DNA of 64,000 bases from Candidatus Opimibacter iunctus (GTDB lineage Bacteria > Bacteroidota > Bacteroidia > Chitinophagales > Saprospiraceae). The notes beneath the pieces were generated by a model, which saw nothing but the letters and a program-made list of their open reading frames with translations, was not told the origin of the DNA and made no database searches. How positions within the stretch are numbered: position 1 is the stretch's first letter; each line of letters begins with the position of its first letter. This document shows, one piece after another, positions 52,468 through 63,122 of the stretch. Location: NCBI GenBank assembly GCA_016716665.1, contig JADJVH010000009.1, forward strand, positions 62,001-126,000, given 5' to 3'. The position numbers and the translations under genes are program-made.

Positions 52468-54445
52468 TTATTTGTTTTTTAAATCGTCCATTTCAGATCT
52501 CAAGGATTTCACTTCAGCTTTCAGTTTTTCTATCTCTTCATTTAATTCTTTAGTGGCATTAATTAGCATATAGGTCATCGGGCCATTGTCCACAGCCAGA
52601 TATTCCTGACCTATATCTTCTTTATCTTTTTTGTACGTCCAGTTGCTCACCATATAAGGAGCTACTTGTTGTAATTCTTGAGCAAGGACACCAACACCTG
52701 TTTCTTGCGGCATGCCGGCTTCTCCAGTATAGGTAAACCACACAGGATTTATTTTCACCAATTCGGTGAGTCCTGCGCTGTATTGAGTGATATCTTTTTT
52801 CAACCTTGCATCGGAAGTAACGGTCCAAGCGGAGGACGTGGGCTTGGCCGCAGAGTTTCTTGTTAGCTCCAACAAGTAAGGACCATCCCCATCAAGTGCC
52901 GTTGGACCATTTAGCTTGGTTCTACCATACACTTGCAATCCATAGCCCTGAACAGATTCATTGTAGAAATAGGCAGCAACTTCATTATTGTTGGCCCCAT
53001 TATATGCGGATATAAGTGGCCATCCGCCACTATTGGATTCAATTCGTAGCACTGCAAGGCCAGTGCTTGAGGAGGTATTTTTAATATGGAGTTTTGCATC
53101 AGGAGCATTCGTACCGATGCCAACCCGATCATCACTATTTGAACTATTCAGCAGTATATTATTACTGTTGTAGGATTGAATATAGAGGTCCTCATTGTAT
53201 GTGGCGATGTCCGCAAAATTGCCATCAGGATCAATGATGATTCCATCTTGTGCTCCATTGCTGGTTACTTTTCGGAATTGTGAGCATCCATCCACTCGAA
53301 GCGATCGGACACTCCCTGAGCTGGCTACAACGCCATATTCACCGCCACTGCCCCTTAACCCTATGCCGTTGCCTTGTCCATTGATTCCGACGAAATCTGA
53401 TTCGCCATGTATAGCATAACCTCCGGAATCACCCTTTACATTGAGTTTTCCTCCACTCCCTGCAGGACCATTTATCTTAAGTAAGTTGTTCTCTTGTTTG
53501 ATGATCGAGTTGTCACCCGAAGTGGGCGTATTAAATTTCACAAGAAAGCCTGACGTACCATTTATATTGGCATTGCCCGGAGGCCCTTGGGCGCCGGGAG
53601 CTCCCTGCGGCCCTGCCGGTCCAATATCTCCTTGCGGACCTTCTTGCCCAGGATCACCTTGAGGTCCTGTCTCCCCATCTTCACCATCCATCCCATCTTC
53701 GCCATTTATTCCATCTGCTCCATCCTGCCCGGGTTCGCCTTTTATTCCTTGATCCCCTTTGTCTCCCTTATCGCCTTTAGGACCAATAGCCCCAGTAATG
53801 CCGATATCACCTTTGTCACCTTTATCTCCCTTGGGACCTTTTATTTCTCCGATATCTATAAATGAAGTACCGTTCCACATCCAGCCATGACCAGAGTTCT
53901 GAGTGATGTAGACATCACCAACTGCGCCATTATAGTTGGCAGGAAGTTGTGCTTCAGTGGATAGAGAACCAACGATCTTAACACCTGTTCCGGCATCGCC
54001 CTTATCTCCTTTGTCGCCCTTATCTCCTTTTACACCTGAAGCAGCATAAAGCGCATAAGGTACACTGAGAAGTTCTGATGAACCCATGATGCTGTAACTG
54101 GTCCCCCAGAAGGATCAACTTCTGTGCGGATATAATAGGTCCCACTTCCCAGTTGATATTTTCAAGATCGTAGCTTGCATTTGTTGGAATACCTGATCCG
54201 ACCTTCAGCGTCAGCAGGCCATTGGTATTGGAGGTCGGATTGGGATTATAGATTTCCTGGTAGACTATGCTGCCATTCTCAGACCCCTGCAGTATAGAGG
54301 TGCGGATACCAATTGATCTGTTCTTGACAAGTTGATCAGAAGCATCCCTGATCACTGCCTGATAGCTAAGTTTTTGAGGCGTCTGGGCGAATGCCGTGGT
54401 CAAACCTGACAGCATTAAAAGGAAAATTAGAAGTTTGTTTTTCAT
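52468..54445 (-). CDS. Collagen-like fibre protein with S74 endosialidase-chaperone domain, frameshifted
   Basis: Two frames (54445 to 54020 and 54087 to 52468) make one protein. It has a signal peptide, a conserved N-terminal domain (QKLSYQAVIRDASDQLVKNRSIGIRTSIL), a collagen-like G-x-y region (GDKGDKGD ... GPQGDPGQEGPQG, about 130 residues), a beta region and the S74 chaperone end (SDARLKKDITQY ... GVGVLAQELQQVAPYMVSNW ... MTYMLINA) with a coiled coil. One C at 54103-54107 and one more in the CCC near 54141, both homopolymers, would repair it to match its neighbour at 55037-57109. It is expected to trimerise and form a surface fibre. Confidence 0.8.
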
Positions 54446-54927
54446 GGCTTGATGATTTTAAAGGATTTGATTTGGTTTTTTTCGTTTTGAATAATCAGGA
54501 AATAAGTCCCGGGCATCATTTCCTGCATAGCTATGATCGTGGTTTGATCCACTAGTTGTTCTTCATGAATTGATCTCCCTTGAATATCAATCAGTGTGAT
54601 TTTAAGTCCTTGCCATAGCTCATCCGGCACATTGAGATAGAGGTAATCCTTAACCGGATTTGGATGAAGACTTGCTGCTATATCAAGCAGCTGATGGGAT
54701 ACTGAAGTCACTTCGGATATTTCATACGGGTGCTGAAGACCCTGATATACAGTGCCATCCGTGGAGGAAATGGAGATATAATCCATTTGACCAACAGAAA
54801 AATTAACACTGCCGCCGCTACCGGCCGCATCACCTCCAGCAGTGACTGTGCCACTTTGGGAGTAGATGACTGGAGTGAAAAGAAAGACCCCAAGAAGGGT
54901 CATAAAAGGTGTTATATGGTTTTGCAT
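54442..54927 (-). CDS. Small secreted protein with T9SS sorting domain
   Basis: 161 residues. The signal peptide ends near PVIYSQ. The SGTVTAGGDAAGSGGSVNFSVGQMDY motif is the repeated start of many Bacteroidota fibre-associated proteins. The T9SS type A end (LHPNPVKDYLYLNV ... MMPGTYFLIIQNE) follows at once. Its stop overlaps the next gene's ATG by four bases, so it is probably in an operon with the collagen-like protein. Confidence 0.75.
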   Translation of the reverse strand: MQNHITPFMTLLGVFLFTPVIYSQSGTVTAGGDAAGSGGSVNFSVGQMDYISISSTDGTVYQGLQHPYEISEVTSVSHQLLDIAASLHPNPVKDYLYLNVPDELWQGLKITLIDIQGRSIHEEQLVDQTTIIAMQEMMPGTYFLIIQNEKNQIKSFKIIKP

Positions 54928-55036
54928 ATATTTAAGTTTTGAGGATTACAGTAATTGGGGATCATCACCTGTTATGGTGTCGTTGACTGCCTGATTACAT
55001 TTTCCTGTTGATGGAATTTGTTAGTTCACGATTACT

Positions 55037-57109
55037 CTAGTTTTCATCCTTTATTTTCAGCTGTGCAGTAAGCTGATCCACTTGTGCCTGCAGGGCGTCA
55101 AAATGTTTATTGTTTGCGTCTACCTGTTGGCGGAGGGTTTCAATCATTTCTTGCTGTTCTTTAACGGCATTGATGAGCATATAAGTCATCGGGCCGTTGT
55201 CCACAGCGAGATATTCCTGACCTGTATCTTCTTTATCTTTTTTGTAGGTCCAGTTGCTCACCATATATGGAGCAACTTTTTGCAGCTCTTGCGCCAGGAC
55301 ACCAATCCCTGTTTCCTGTGGCATACCTGCCTCGCCTGTGTATGTAAATCGAACAGGATGTATTTTTAATAATTCATCAAGCCCTTCAGTGTAGTTTGTC
55401 ACATCTTTTTTGAGACGGGCATCAGATGATACCGTCCATGCAGATGATGTGGGTTTAGCAGCGGAGTTTGAGCCAAGATGTAGTCTGTAGCCTGGGTCTG
55501 CAATTCCGATGCCTACGTCACCAATAAGTGCGATGAGATCACCTGCCGCTGCTAATAAGGCAGTTTGGCTATTACTTACAGTAACCACAACACCAGCCCC
55601 TGATGTTGAAGAGGCTCTTAGACCTGCGCCACTTGTCGAGCCGACATCAGCACCATCACTGGAGGTGGATCTGGCATATAGGCCATCACCTGATGTGGAA
55701 ATAGCATATACACCGACTCCCGAAGTTGATTCTGCATATACTCCACGACCTGACCCAAGAGATTTTCCATATATGCCATCTCCTGTCGTAGATTGTGCAT
55801 ACATCCCACGACCCGAAGTATTTGCAGTTGCGTATACTCCATCGCCTGTTGAAGATGAAGCACGTAATCCTGCACCCGCAACTGAAACTGCATTTACTGC
55901 ATCATTTGATGAGGACGCAGCATTGATTGCATAGTTTGATGAAGAAGCAGCGTATAATCCTTCTCCGGAATCAGAATGAGCGATAATTGCAGTAGAAGTA
56001 TTGCCCGTATATGCTCTTAAAGCAGGACTAGAATATGCAATTACTTCAAATTTAGCAAGCCCGGGAGTTGTCGATCCTATTTTTATGTCGCCGCTTGCAT
56101 CCTGGTATATGCCTGAGTTATTTCCACTTGTTGCAGTGTTAAATTTTACCAAATACCCTGTTGTACCATTGATATTCGCATCTCCCGGAGGGCCTTGTGG
56201 TCCTTCAGGTCCAATATCCCCTTGTGGTCCTTCAGGTCCTGCATCGCCCTGCTGGCCTTGAGGTCCGGTCATTCCTTGCATTCCTTGTATTCCTTGAGGA
56301 CCTGTCATACCCTGAAGTCCCTGCGGACCAGTTTCGCCTTGAGGCCCAGTTTCTCCATCTTCACCATCAATTCCATCTTCACCATCAGAACCTGGTTCGC
56401 CTTGCTCCCCCTGATCCCCTTTATCTCCTTTCATTCCAATAGGACCTGAAGTGCCTTGTATTCCCTGATCTCCTTTGTCCCCTTTATCTCCCTTCGGACC
56501 TTTGATCTCACCGATATCAATGAATCCACCCCCATTCCACATCCAACCATGACCAGTGTTTTGTGTGATATAGACATCACCAACGGCACCATTATAGTTG
56601 GCAGGAAGTTCTACTTCAGAAGGTAGAGAACCAACAATCTTTACTCCAGTACCTGCATCGCCCTTATCTCCTTTATCACCTTTCTCGCCCTTGACGCCTG
56701 ATGCAGCAAACAATGCATAAGGAACACTCAAGAGTTCTGAAGCACCGATGATGCTATAATTTGTACCACCTGTAGGATCTGTTTCTGTTCTAATGTAAAA
56801 TGGACCAGCTTCCCAGTGTATATTTCCAAATGCATAGTTTGCATTTGTGGGGATGCCGGATCCAATCTGTAGTGTCACCAGCCCATTACTATTGGATACG
56901 GGATTGGGATTATAGATTTCCTGATAGACGACACTGCCATTGCCAGAGCCCTGCAAGATAGTTGTCCGTATACCAATGGGTCTGCTCTTGACTAGTTGGT
57001 CAGATGCATCCCGAAGGACAGCTTGATAGCTCAGTTTTTGAGGGGCTTGAGCAAATACTGAAGTTAAACCTGTCAGTATAAAAATCAAAGGTAAAAGTCT
57101 GTTTTTCAT
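55037..57109 (-). CDS. Collagen-like fibre protein with S74 endosialidase-chaperone domain
   Basis: 690 residues: signal peptide (MKNRLLPLIFILTGLTSVFA), a conserved N-terminal domain of about 110 residues, a collagen-like G-x-y tract (about residues 140-330, split by a short VEL/ANYNGAVGDVYIT domain), a Gly/Ala/Ser-rich head-repeat part (STSGDGLYARSTSSDGADVG and relatives) and the S74 chaperone end with coiled coil. It is a paralogue of the protein at 52468-54445. The collagen-like part suggests a triple-helical stalk. The function may be adhesion or holdfast. Confidence 0.85.
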   Translation of the reverse strand: MKNRLLPLIFILTGLTSVFAQAPQKLSYQAVLRDASDQLVKSRPIGIRTTILQGSGNGSVVYQEIYNPNPVSNSNGLVTLQIGSGIPTNANYAFGNIHWEAGPFYIRTETDPTGGTNYSIIGASELLSVPYALFAASGVKGEKGDKGDKGDAGTGVKIVGSLPSEVELPANYNGAVGDVYITQNTGHGWMWNGGGFIDIGEIKGPKGDKGDKGDQGIQGTSGPIGMKGDKGDQGEQGEPGSDGEDGIDGEDGETGPQGETGPQGLQGMTGPQGIQGMQGMTGPQGQQGDAGPEGPQGDIGPEGPQGPPGDANINGTTGYLVKFNTATSGNNSGIYQDASGDIKIGSTTPGLAKFEVIAYSSPALRAYTGNTSTAIIAHSDSGEGLYAASSSNYAINAASSSNDAVNAVSVAGAGLRASSSTGDGVYATANTSGRGMYAQSTTGDGIYGKSLGSGRGVYAESTSGVGVYAISTSGDGLYARSTSSDGADVGSTSGAGLRASSTSGAGVVVTVSNSQTALLAAAGDLIALIGDVGIGIADPGYRLHLGSNSAAKPTSSAWTVSSDARLKKDVTNYTEGLDELLKIHPVRFTYTGEAGMPQETGIGVLAQELQKVAPYMVSNWTYKKDKEDTGQEYLAVDNGPMTYMLINAVKEQQEMIETLRQQVDANNKHFDALQAQVDQLTAQLKIKDEN

Positions 57110-57605
57110 GAGTATAAGATTTTAAAGGCTAAGTTTTTTTTTAAATGAAGGAGAGAAATAGGTTTCAAACTTGTTGCATTAGAAATGGTTTTGCTAATCC
57201 AGGAAATCTCCTGTACATCAACCCCATGGGTTACCCATGGTAGTCGTTTACACCCCATGTATGATTAAACTGACATACACCTATTTCGAAACAGCAGTTT
57301 CATTTGCCACCTCTGGTTTGCACGTCAGATTACTATTGATATTATACGACTAATAATATTTAGGGTTGCTGATGCAACCCAATGCTTTAAACATTCATTT
57401 TTACTGTTGTTTGGATGGAAATCAGTTAGGCCATAAAATGTTTCATTTTGATGACTCAAAAGTATATGGAGACAGCCCTGGGTACAATAGTACTTTCTTC
57501 CTACTCCCGGGTGAAAGGGGTAGTGAATCAGTAGTGACAACAACCATGGTGAGGAAAGTGCCTCGAAGTGGCACTAAAGGAGAGCAGTTAGCTCTGGGTT
57601 ATTCC
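57110..57605. other. Intergenic region without a supported gene
   Basis: It lies between the collagen-like gene and the response regulator gene, both on the minus strand. A small palindrome (CCATGGGT-T-ACCCATGG, 57224-57240) is the only structure seen. A 130-codon plus-strand frame here has no protein-like content. Confidence 0.5.
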
Positions 57606-58190
57606 CTATGCGGTGTGTTTAAGGTAGACGAGAATTGCTTCGCTCCGGTTTTGTACATTCATTTTTTGATAGATGTTCTGAAGATGATTCTTTACAGTGC
57701 TTTGACTGATCATGAGCAGCTCAGCTATTTCCTTGTTAAGCATTCCCTTGCATACTAGTTCTAAGACTTTAGTTTCTCTGGGAGACAAGCTTAATCCATT
57801 CAAGAGCGGACTCTTCTGAATTTGACCGGTTACAAATTTTACAGATTCCGTCAGTTCGTCTTCATTGACAGGTTTCAGCAGGAAATCAGAGACATGAAAT
57901 TTTATCGTTTGAAGGGCATATTTCTCATAGGCAGAAACGATGATGATTTTAGAGGTGAGTTCAAGTGAATATTCAAGCAAAGCAAATCCATTCACTTCAG
58001 GTAGCTCCAGATCAAGAAATATAATGTCCGGGTGTTTATTTTTGGATAAGAAGGATAACGCACTTTGGATATCTGAGTATTTTCCCAGAATCGTTAGCTG
58101 TGGAATAAATTTATCTATCTTATATTCCAGTAATTGGCGGCTGCCAAACTCATCATCTATGATTATACAGGTATATTTTTCTTCTTTCAT
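57606..58190 (-). CDS. LuxR-family response regulator
   Basis: 194 residues. The receiver domain has IIDDEFGSRQ and IIFLDLELPEVNGF with the acceptor aspartate, IIVSAYEKYA, and SDFLLKPVNEDEL with the lysine. A LuxR helix-turn-helix follows (SLSPRETKVLELVCKGMLNKEIAELLMISQSTVKNHLQNIYQKMNV). The receiver has the wording of LytR-type regulators. Its start overlaps the end of the kinase gene by 4 bases, so the pair is one operon and probably one signalling path. Confidence 0.9.
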   Translation of the reverse strand: MKEEKYTCIIIDDEFGSRQLLEYKIDKFIPQLTILGKYSDIQSALSFLSKNKHPDIIFLDLELPEVNGFALLEYSLELTSKIIIVSAYEKYALQTIKFHVSDFLLKPVNEDELTESVKFVTGQIQKSPLLNGLSLSPRETKVLELVCKGMLNKEIAELLMISQSTVKNHLQNIYQKMNVQNRSEAILVYLKHTA

Positions 58191-61171
58191 TGTTCAATAG
58201 AAATTACGATTTGGGCACCATGCCTATTCGGGCCTTCAATATTGCTGATCTCAAAATGTGTTTTTACATTTGCCTTATCTCCGTATAGTTGAAGCCGTTG
58301 GCGGGTGATCGCCAGGCCATAGCTTTTTTCCTTGGCGTCAGAAACCGAATTCGTGGAGGGATTGTAGCCTCTCCCATTATCAGTGATTGAAATAACACAA
58401 TACCTTTCGGCCATAGAAATGTTGATGTTAATTTCAGGATGGGTGCTTGTTGCCGAAAAGCTGTGTTTGAAACAGTTTTCCACGATCGGCTGCAAAAGTA
58501 AAGGCGGAACGAAAAGCGTATCGGGATCTACAGGTTCTTCAATGATCGTGGTCATTTTGATCTCGTTATTGTACCTTAGGTTTTCCAGGGATACATATAA
58601 GTTTAGGTGGTTCAGTTCTTCGTTGAGGGTGACAACTTCATAAGATGTGAAATGAAGCGTATTCCGCATGAGTCTTGAAAATTTGTTTAAATATTGATGG
58701 GCCTTTTCCTTTGATCCCGATATCATCAGGTATTCGATAGCACTCATGCAGTTAAAAATAAAGTGAGGATTCATCTGGCTGCGAAGGGCTAGGTTTCTGA
58801 TATTTTGTATTTCATTTTTATAGCGCAGCTCCTTTTCTCTTGCTTTTAATTCCTTGCTCTTCCAGGCATAAATCAGGGCAAGGGGTAGCACAATCAGGAG
58901 GCCATAAAACCACTTTGATTTCCAAAATGGAGGGGGTATGAGGATCTGCAGGCTTGCTTTGTTAATACATTCGTAGTCGTCATTATTAAACCCCCTGATG
59001 GTGAGCGTGTATTTGCCGTACGCGAGGCCAGTAAAGGTTAGTTCATTGGAAGTAGGTACTCTGGTCCAGTCATTGATGCCGTCCAGTTTGTAAAGGCAAT
59101 AGTTGTTCTGGCAATTGGCATAGTTGCTTACCGAAAGTTTAATGTTCAGGCGTTTTTGCGTATAGGAGAGTGTTACGCTGCTATCCTTTAGCCAATCTGA
59201 AGGATGTAATGGGACGTCCTCTACCCGGAGCTCAGCAATTTTGAGGTAGGATCTGTAGGTATTGGGCTTTAGTAGCGTTTCATCAAACGAGGTGATACCT
59301 TTCATCCCCCCGAAATACAGGATTCCACTATCACTCCGGTAGGAAGCATTAGTATTAAATTCATTACCTGGTATTCCATCGGAAATAGTATAGGTTTTGA
59401 TCTTTTGCAGGTCTTCCGAAATATAGGTAAGGCCGGCATTTGACCCGATCCAGAGACCGGATCTGATACTTTGCTCAATAGAATAGACGACATTATTTGG
59501 CAAACCATTTGCTGTGCTTACTTTGAGGTCTATGTCAAAGGAATCATTGATCTTGTAATAGCCGCAATCTGTCCCGATATACATACATTTCTCTGATTCA
59601 TGAAAACATCGGATACTCTTACAGTCAAAGTCTTTGTTTTTATTGATTTCCCTAACCACTTGCGTGGAAGGAGTATAATGAAACAAACCCTGGCCTGTTG
59701 TGCCAATCCAGACATTACCTTTCCGATCCCGATAGAGAATGCGAATCAGGTATTTTGATATGGCACGGAGCGGATCTATTGGATCCAGGGGAATAGGCGT
59801 GAGGTCTGATTTGTTTAAAAGCTGAAGTCCTTCTGTGCCGCCTGTCCATAATTGGTCATTGACCAGGCATATAGTATAGATATATTTATCGAATGAAGAT
59901 GCCTTTGCATAGGCATTGGATTTAGGATCAAATATTCTCACCCCTTTGTCTGAGCCTATGTAGATGCCTGATGAGTCAATGAGGATTTGACGGGGATGGT
60001 TGTTCAGATAGTATGGATGCAGGTCAGTGTAGGTGGTGATACTTTTTGTCCTTTCATCATATCCGGTCAGGCAAACGTCCTTTATGGCGAAATATACTTT
60101 GTTGTTGTTTCCGGCAATATGAAATATGCATTCCCCTTTTTCAATGTCGTAATCTGGGTAGTATTGCGGAAGGATGGTATTGAACTTTATCGTCTGAGGA
60201 TCATATTTTCCTATTCCATCACCATCTGTGCCAATCCAGGTAATTCCCTGGTCGTCGTGATAGAAGCAAAATATATACCCCTTGATATATTTTGATTTAT
60301 TCTGCAGATTGTCATTGACAACTATCCATTGTCCGTCTTTGAAAATAAACATAGATGCTGATCTTGTTCCAATCCACATGTTCTTTTGAGCGTCTTGTGA
60401 AATGGCACTGATTTCATCAATCTCAAGGGAGGTATTTGCTGAGGTAAAATGGTCCAGGGTACTGAGTGTGCCTGATTGGTAGGTAAAACGAATTATGCCA
60501 TTACCAAATGTCCCGATCCAAAAAATCCCTTTGGCGTCAATAGTGAAGGAGGTGGAATACTCAAATTTGTGGTTGTTTTCGGATGGAATGGGTATTTCAG
60601 TGAGGAATTCATCTTGGCTGTCATAGGAGAATAGTTTGGTATCCGTGGCAATAAATAAAAGGCCATCATATTCGGAAAATCCAATAACTCTTTCCTCATT
60701 GAATTCCGGTATTGTCCGACAACGATCGATTTTAGGATTGATTACTTTTAAGGTATCATTCTGAGATGTTGTCCAGATATTTTTGTGTGAATCCACATAG
60801 AGCCGCTTGACATGGTGGATTTGATCAGGCAATATTTGGGTTAAAGTGTCCAATTCAGTATTGAGCTTATATAAACCCTGTGTGGTTCCAACCCATAGCA
60901 TCTGCGCATCCTGCGGCACGAGAGCATTTATGTAGTTGCTTTGTATTACAGGGTAAGTGGAGCTGCCATAGACATGTATTCTGGTGCCATCGTACCTGTT
61001 AAGACCATCTTGTGTGCCAAACCATAAATACCCATTTTGCTTTACAATTGCGTTTCCGCAGCTTTGTGAAAGTCCGTTTCTAAAGTCAATAAATTCAAAG
61101 GAATATCCCTGGCAAAGGGAATCTAAATTTATGGCCAATTGAATGGCGATACAAAGAAGTACTACTTTCAA
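58187..61171 (-). CDS. Beta-propeller sensor kinase, LytS-like (His_kinase family)
   Basis: 994 residues: signal peptide, two seven-bladed propeller-type halves (repeated W-I-G-T-x-x-G-L/N, as in NGYLWFGTQDGLNRYDG), a Y_Y_Y domain (LYKLDGINDWTRVPTSNELTFTGLAYGKYTLTIRGFNND), one membrane helix (about 745-765) and the LytS-type kinase domain. The phospho-acceptor His803 lies in LRSQMNPHFIFNCMSAIEYL, followed by the ATP-binding LLLQPIVENCFKHS and DNGRGY motifs. The signal is unknown. The response regulator follows at once. Confidence 0.9.
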   Translation of the reverse strand: MKVVLLCIAIQLAINLDSLCQGYSFEFIDFRNGLSQSCGNAIVKQNGYLWFGTQDGLNRYDGTRIHVYGSSTYPVIQSNYINALVPQDAQMLWVGTTQGLYKLNTELDTLTQILPDQIHHVKRLYVDSHKNIWTTSQNDTLKVINPKIDRCRTIPEFNEERVIGFSEYDGLLFIATDTKLFSYDSQDEFLTEIPIPSENNHKFEYSTSFTIDAKGIFWIGTFGNGIIRFTYQSGTLSTLDHFTSANTSLEIDEISAISQDAQKNMWIGTRSASMFIFKDGQWIVVNDNLQNKSKYIKGYIFCFYHDDQGITWIGTDGDGIGKYDPQTIKFNTILPQYYPDYDIEKGECIFHIAGNNNKVYFAIKDVCLTGYDERTKSITTYTDLHPYYLNNHPRQILIDSSGIYIGSDKGVRIFDPKSNAYAKASSFDKYIYTICLVNDQLWTGGTEGLQLLNKSDLTPIPLDPIDPLRAISKYLIRILYRDRKGNVWIGTTGQGLFHYTPSTQVVREINKNKDFDCKSIRCFHESEKCMYIGTDCGYYKINDSFDIDLKVSTANGLPNNVVYSIEQSIRSGLWIGSNAGLTYISEDLQKIKTYTISDGIPGNEFNTNASYRSDSGILYFGGMKGITSFDETLLKPNTYRSYLKIAELRVEDVPLHPSDWLKDSSVTLSYTQKRLNIKLSVSNYANCQNNYCLYKLDGINDWTRVPTSNELTFTGLAYGKYTLTIRGFNNDDYECINKASLQILIPPPFWKSKWFYGLLIVLPLALIYAWKSKELKAREKELRYKNEIQNIRNLALRSQMNPHFIFNCMSAIEYLMISGSKEKAHQYLNKFSRLMRNTLHFTSYEVVTLNEELNHLNLYVSLENLRYNNEIKMTTIIEEPVDPDTLFVPPLLLQPIVENCFKHSFSATSTHPEININISMAERYCVISITDNGRGYNPSTNSVSDAKEKSYGLAITRQRLQLYGDKANVKTHFEISNIEGPNRHGAQIVISIEQ

Positions 61172-61869
61172 TGTGAGTGTATTATGTAAGCATTAAAATT
61201 TGTTACGCTGTACAGTGATTCCGCTATTAAAAATGTTGTTGCGAGAATGTAAAGTAATCCTATTGGCCTTTGACTGAGATTATTAGGTCCAATTTACAAA
61301 GTTCATATAAGATGAACCTATGGATTTATGGTTTGATGTTGAGAAAGCCTTGGTTGATCATGCAATTCCCTGCAATTCGCCCTCAACGTTTACCTTCTTC
61401 CCAATACTAAAAGCCTGAAAAATCACCCTTATAGGGGATATGCCCCTACTATCTACTCAATTTTAAACCTGTTTATAGGTGACCCTAAAAGGCCTTGTTA
61501 TTTCATTGCTAAGCTATGGTACGATTCGTAAAATTTTTAATATTAAATTATTATTTAATATGTATGGCACAGACTTTATTGTTTTTATCCCCATTATTTC
61601 GGGTGATTGTCAGACAGTATGCTACCTTCACGAAAGGTGCTTCGGCATACGAAGGAGGGGCGGGAGTAAGTGTGAGTGTAGTCGTTGGTGTTAACACCAA
61701 CATGAAGGCTACGCCTGCGGAGTAGCAAATAGTAGTTCCTCTGGTAGCTGACGGCTGATAGCTGACTGCTGATAGCTCATCACCGATCACTGATCACCGA
61801 TCTCTGAAGGCTGACAGCTGACAGCTGATACCGTTTCACCGATCACTGATCACCGATCACCGATAACAA
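61172..61869. other. Intergenic region with tandem-like repeats
   Basis: The first half holds nothing recognised beyond an A+T-rich stretch. From about 61740 it has CTGACAGCTGATAGCTGA-like units and the 23-base direct repeat at 61780-61802 and 61836-61858 (TCACCGATCACTGATCACCG...). Short reading frames here are not supported as genes. Confidence 0.6.
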
Positions 61870-62766
61870 TTACCCTGCAAACGCTTCGCGTTTGAGGTAT
61901 TGCTTCGGTGTGTACCCAAACTTCTTCTTAAAGGCAGAGATAAAATGACTTGGATTCTGGTACCCGATCTTGAAGGCAATCTCCTTGACGAGCAACTCAC
62001 CTGCCTCGAGCATCTGCATCGCAGACTCAAGCTTGTGATCTGCATGGTACTGGTGGATGGTCTTACCGAAAATATAGCGGTATCCTTCCTTCAACGTATT
62101 GCGCGGAAGTTCATAGACGACCGCAAGTTGATCAGGGTCGGGGACGGTCTCAAGATTGTTGATGATATGACGGCGTACCTGGTGGATCTTGCTTTCGATC
62201 GCCGGAGTCATCATCACCGGACAGGCATCAAGATGCTGGCCAAAGGCGGACTCCATGATCAGGCTGAAGATCTCAAGGAACTTGGCCTGTTCGAAGATCG
62301 CCTGGAAAGGAAGCTGAAGTTTGTGATGGACTAACTGGTCAAAGCAAACCAACAAGGAAGGATTGACCGGGATGAGTTTCATCAGGTCTCTCATGTTGAG
62401 TTTTTTGGCGGCATCAAGTTGTGACTGGTCAAAGACCGGATTGATCAGCGTATGGAGCTTGGAGGCTTCCATTTCAACGGTAAACAACTCGGTTCCAGCC
62501 TGATGGATCACTTTTGCCTGCCATGGCGCTTTAGGAAATGCAAGGAAGATCGCCTCACCACCATTGAGTTCAAGTGGATGGGGGATAAAGGAGGTTTGTA
62601 TCCGGACATGCCCCTGTTTGACACAAAACAGGTAGATATCCATAGGCTGACATTCCATGTCTGCCGTCCCTGCATCCTTATGCTGAAAGGCCTTTACAGT
62701 GGCCAGATCCCTTATTATTATCGCCTTCTCCTGCACATTGTCCATACTTACCGCACTTTTGTCCAC
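61870..62766 (-). CDS. AraC-family transcription regulator
   Basis: 298 residues. The N-terminal 180 are an effector-binding cupin-like domain (HVRIQTSFIPHPLELNGGEAIFLAFPKAPWQAKVI). The C-terminal 100 are the AraC double helix-turn-helix (DQLAVVYELPRNTLKEGYRYIFGKTIHQYHADHKLESAMQML ... LVKEIAFKIGYQNPSHFISAFKKKFGYTPKQYLKRE). The ligand is unknown. It stands alone. Confidence 0.85.
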   Translation of the reverse strand: MDKSAVSMDNVQEKAIIIRDLATVKAFQHKDAGTADMECQPMDIYLFCVKQGHVRIQTSFIPHPLELNGGEAIFLAFPKAPWQAKVIHQAGTELFTVEMEASKLHTLINPVFDQSQLDAAKKLNMRDLMKLIPVNPSLLVCFDQLVHHKLQLPFQAIFEQAKFLEIFSLIMESAFGQHLDACPVMMTPAIESKIHQVRRHIINNLETVPDPDQLAVVYELPRNTLKEGYRYIFGKTIHQYHADHKLESAMQMLEAGELLVKEIAFKIGYQNPSHFISAFKKKFGYTPKQYLKREAFAG

Positions 62767-62946
62767 TATCCGTATTTGAATTTTATAAAAACGATCCTAT
62801 TTCCCTATTGTTGCTAAGTACTTGATCCTGAACTGTATTTTCATGGTATACCCCTACAGGACGGCCGTAAAGGTAACTGATCAGGGATTTTACCGGGATG
62901 ACTGACGTCATTTCCGTAAATGATCTTTCTTTGACATACTCCATAT

Positions 62947-63004
62947 GAAAACGAAATACATGTAGAGACGCGATTAATCGCGTCTCTACATGTATTTCGT
63001 TTTC
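62947..63004. repeat. Perfect 58-bp palindrome with AGACGCGATT core
   Basis: Each half is 29 bases and complementary without a mismatch; the right half starts AATCGCGTCTCTACATG. The central 28 bases (GTAGAGACGCGATT and its complement) are the same as at 63660-63715, while the outer arms are different but still perfectly paired. Confidence 0.9.
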
Positions 63005-63122
63005 TTCCGCCTCTTCCGCCTCTTCCGCCCCTTTAGCCTTTTTGGCTCTTCGGCCCCGCCCTGGTTGCTGAGAGGAGTCGAAGTATGTGCGTATCTTTCG
63101 ACCCGAAATACAATGATACATC

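Noticed and set aside
57366..57758. A 130-codon plus-strand frame
   Set aside because: It overlaps the response regulator gene on the other strand and lacks protein-like composition.
61479..61730. Short plus-strand frames before the repeat block
   Set aside because: They run into low-complexity repeats and have no conserved feature.
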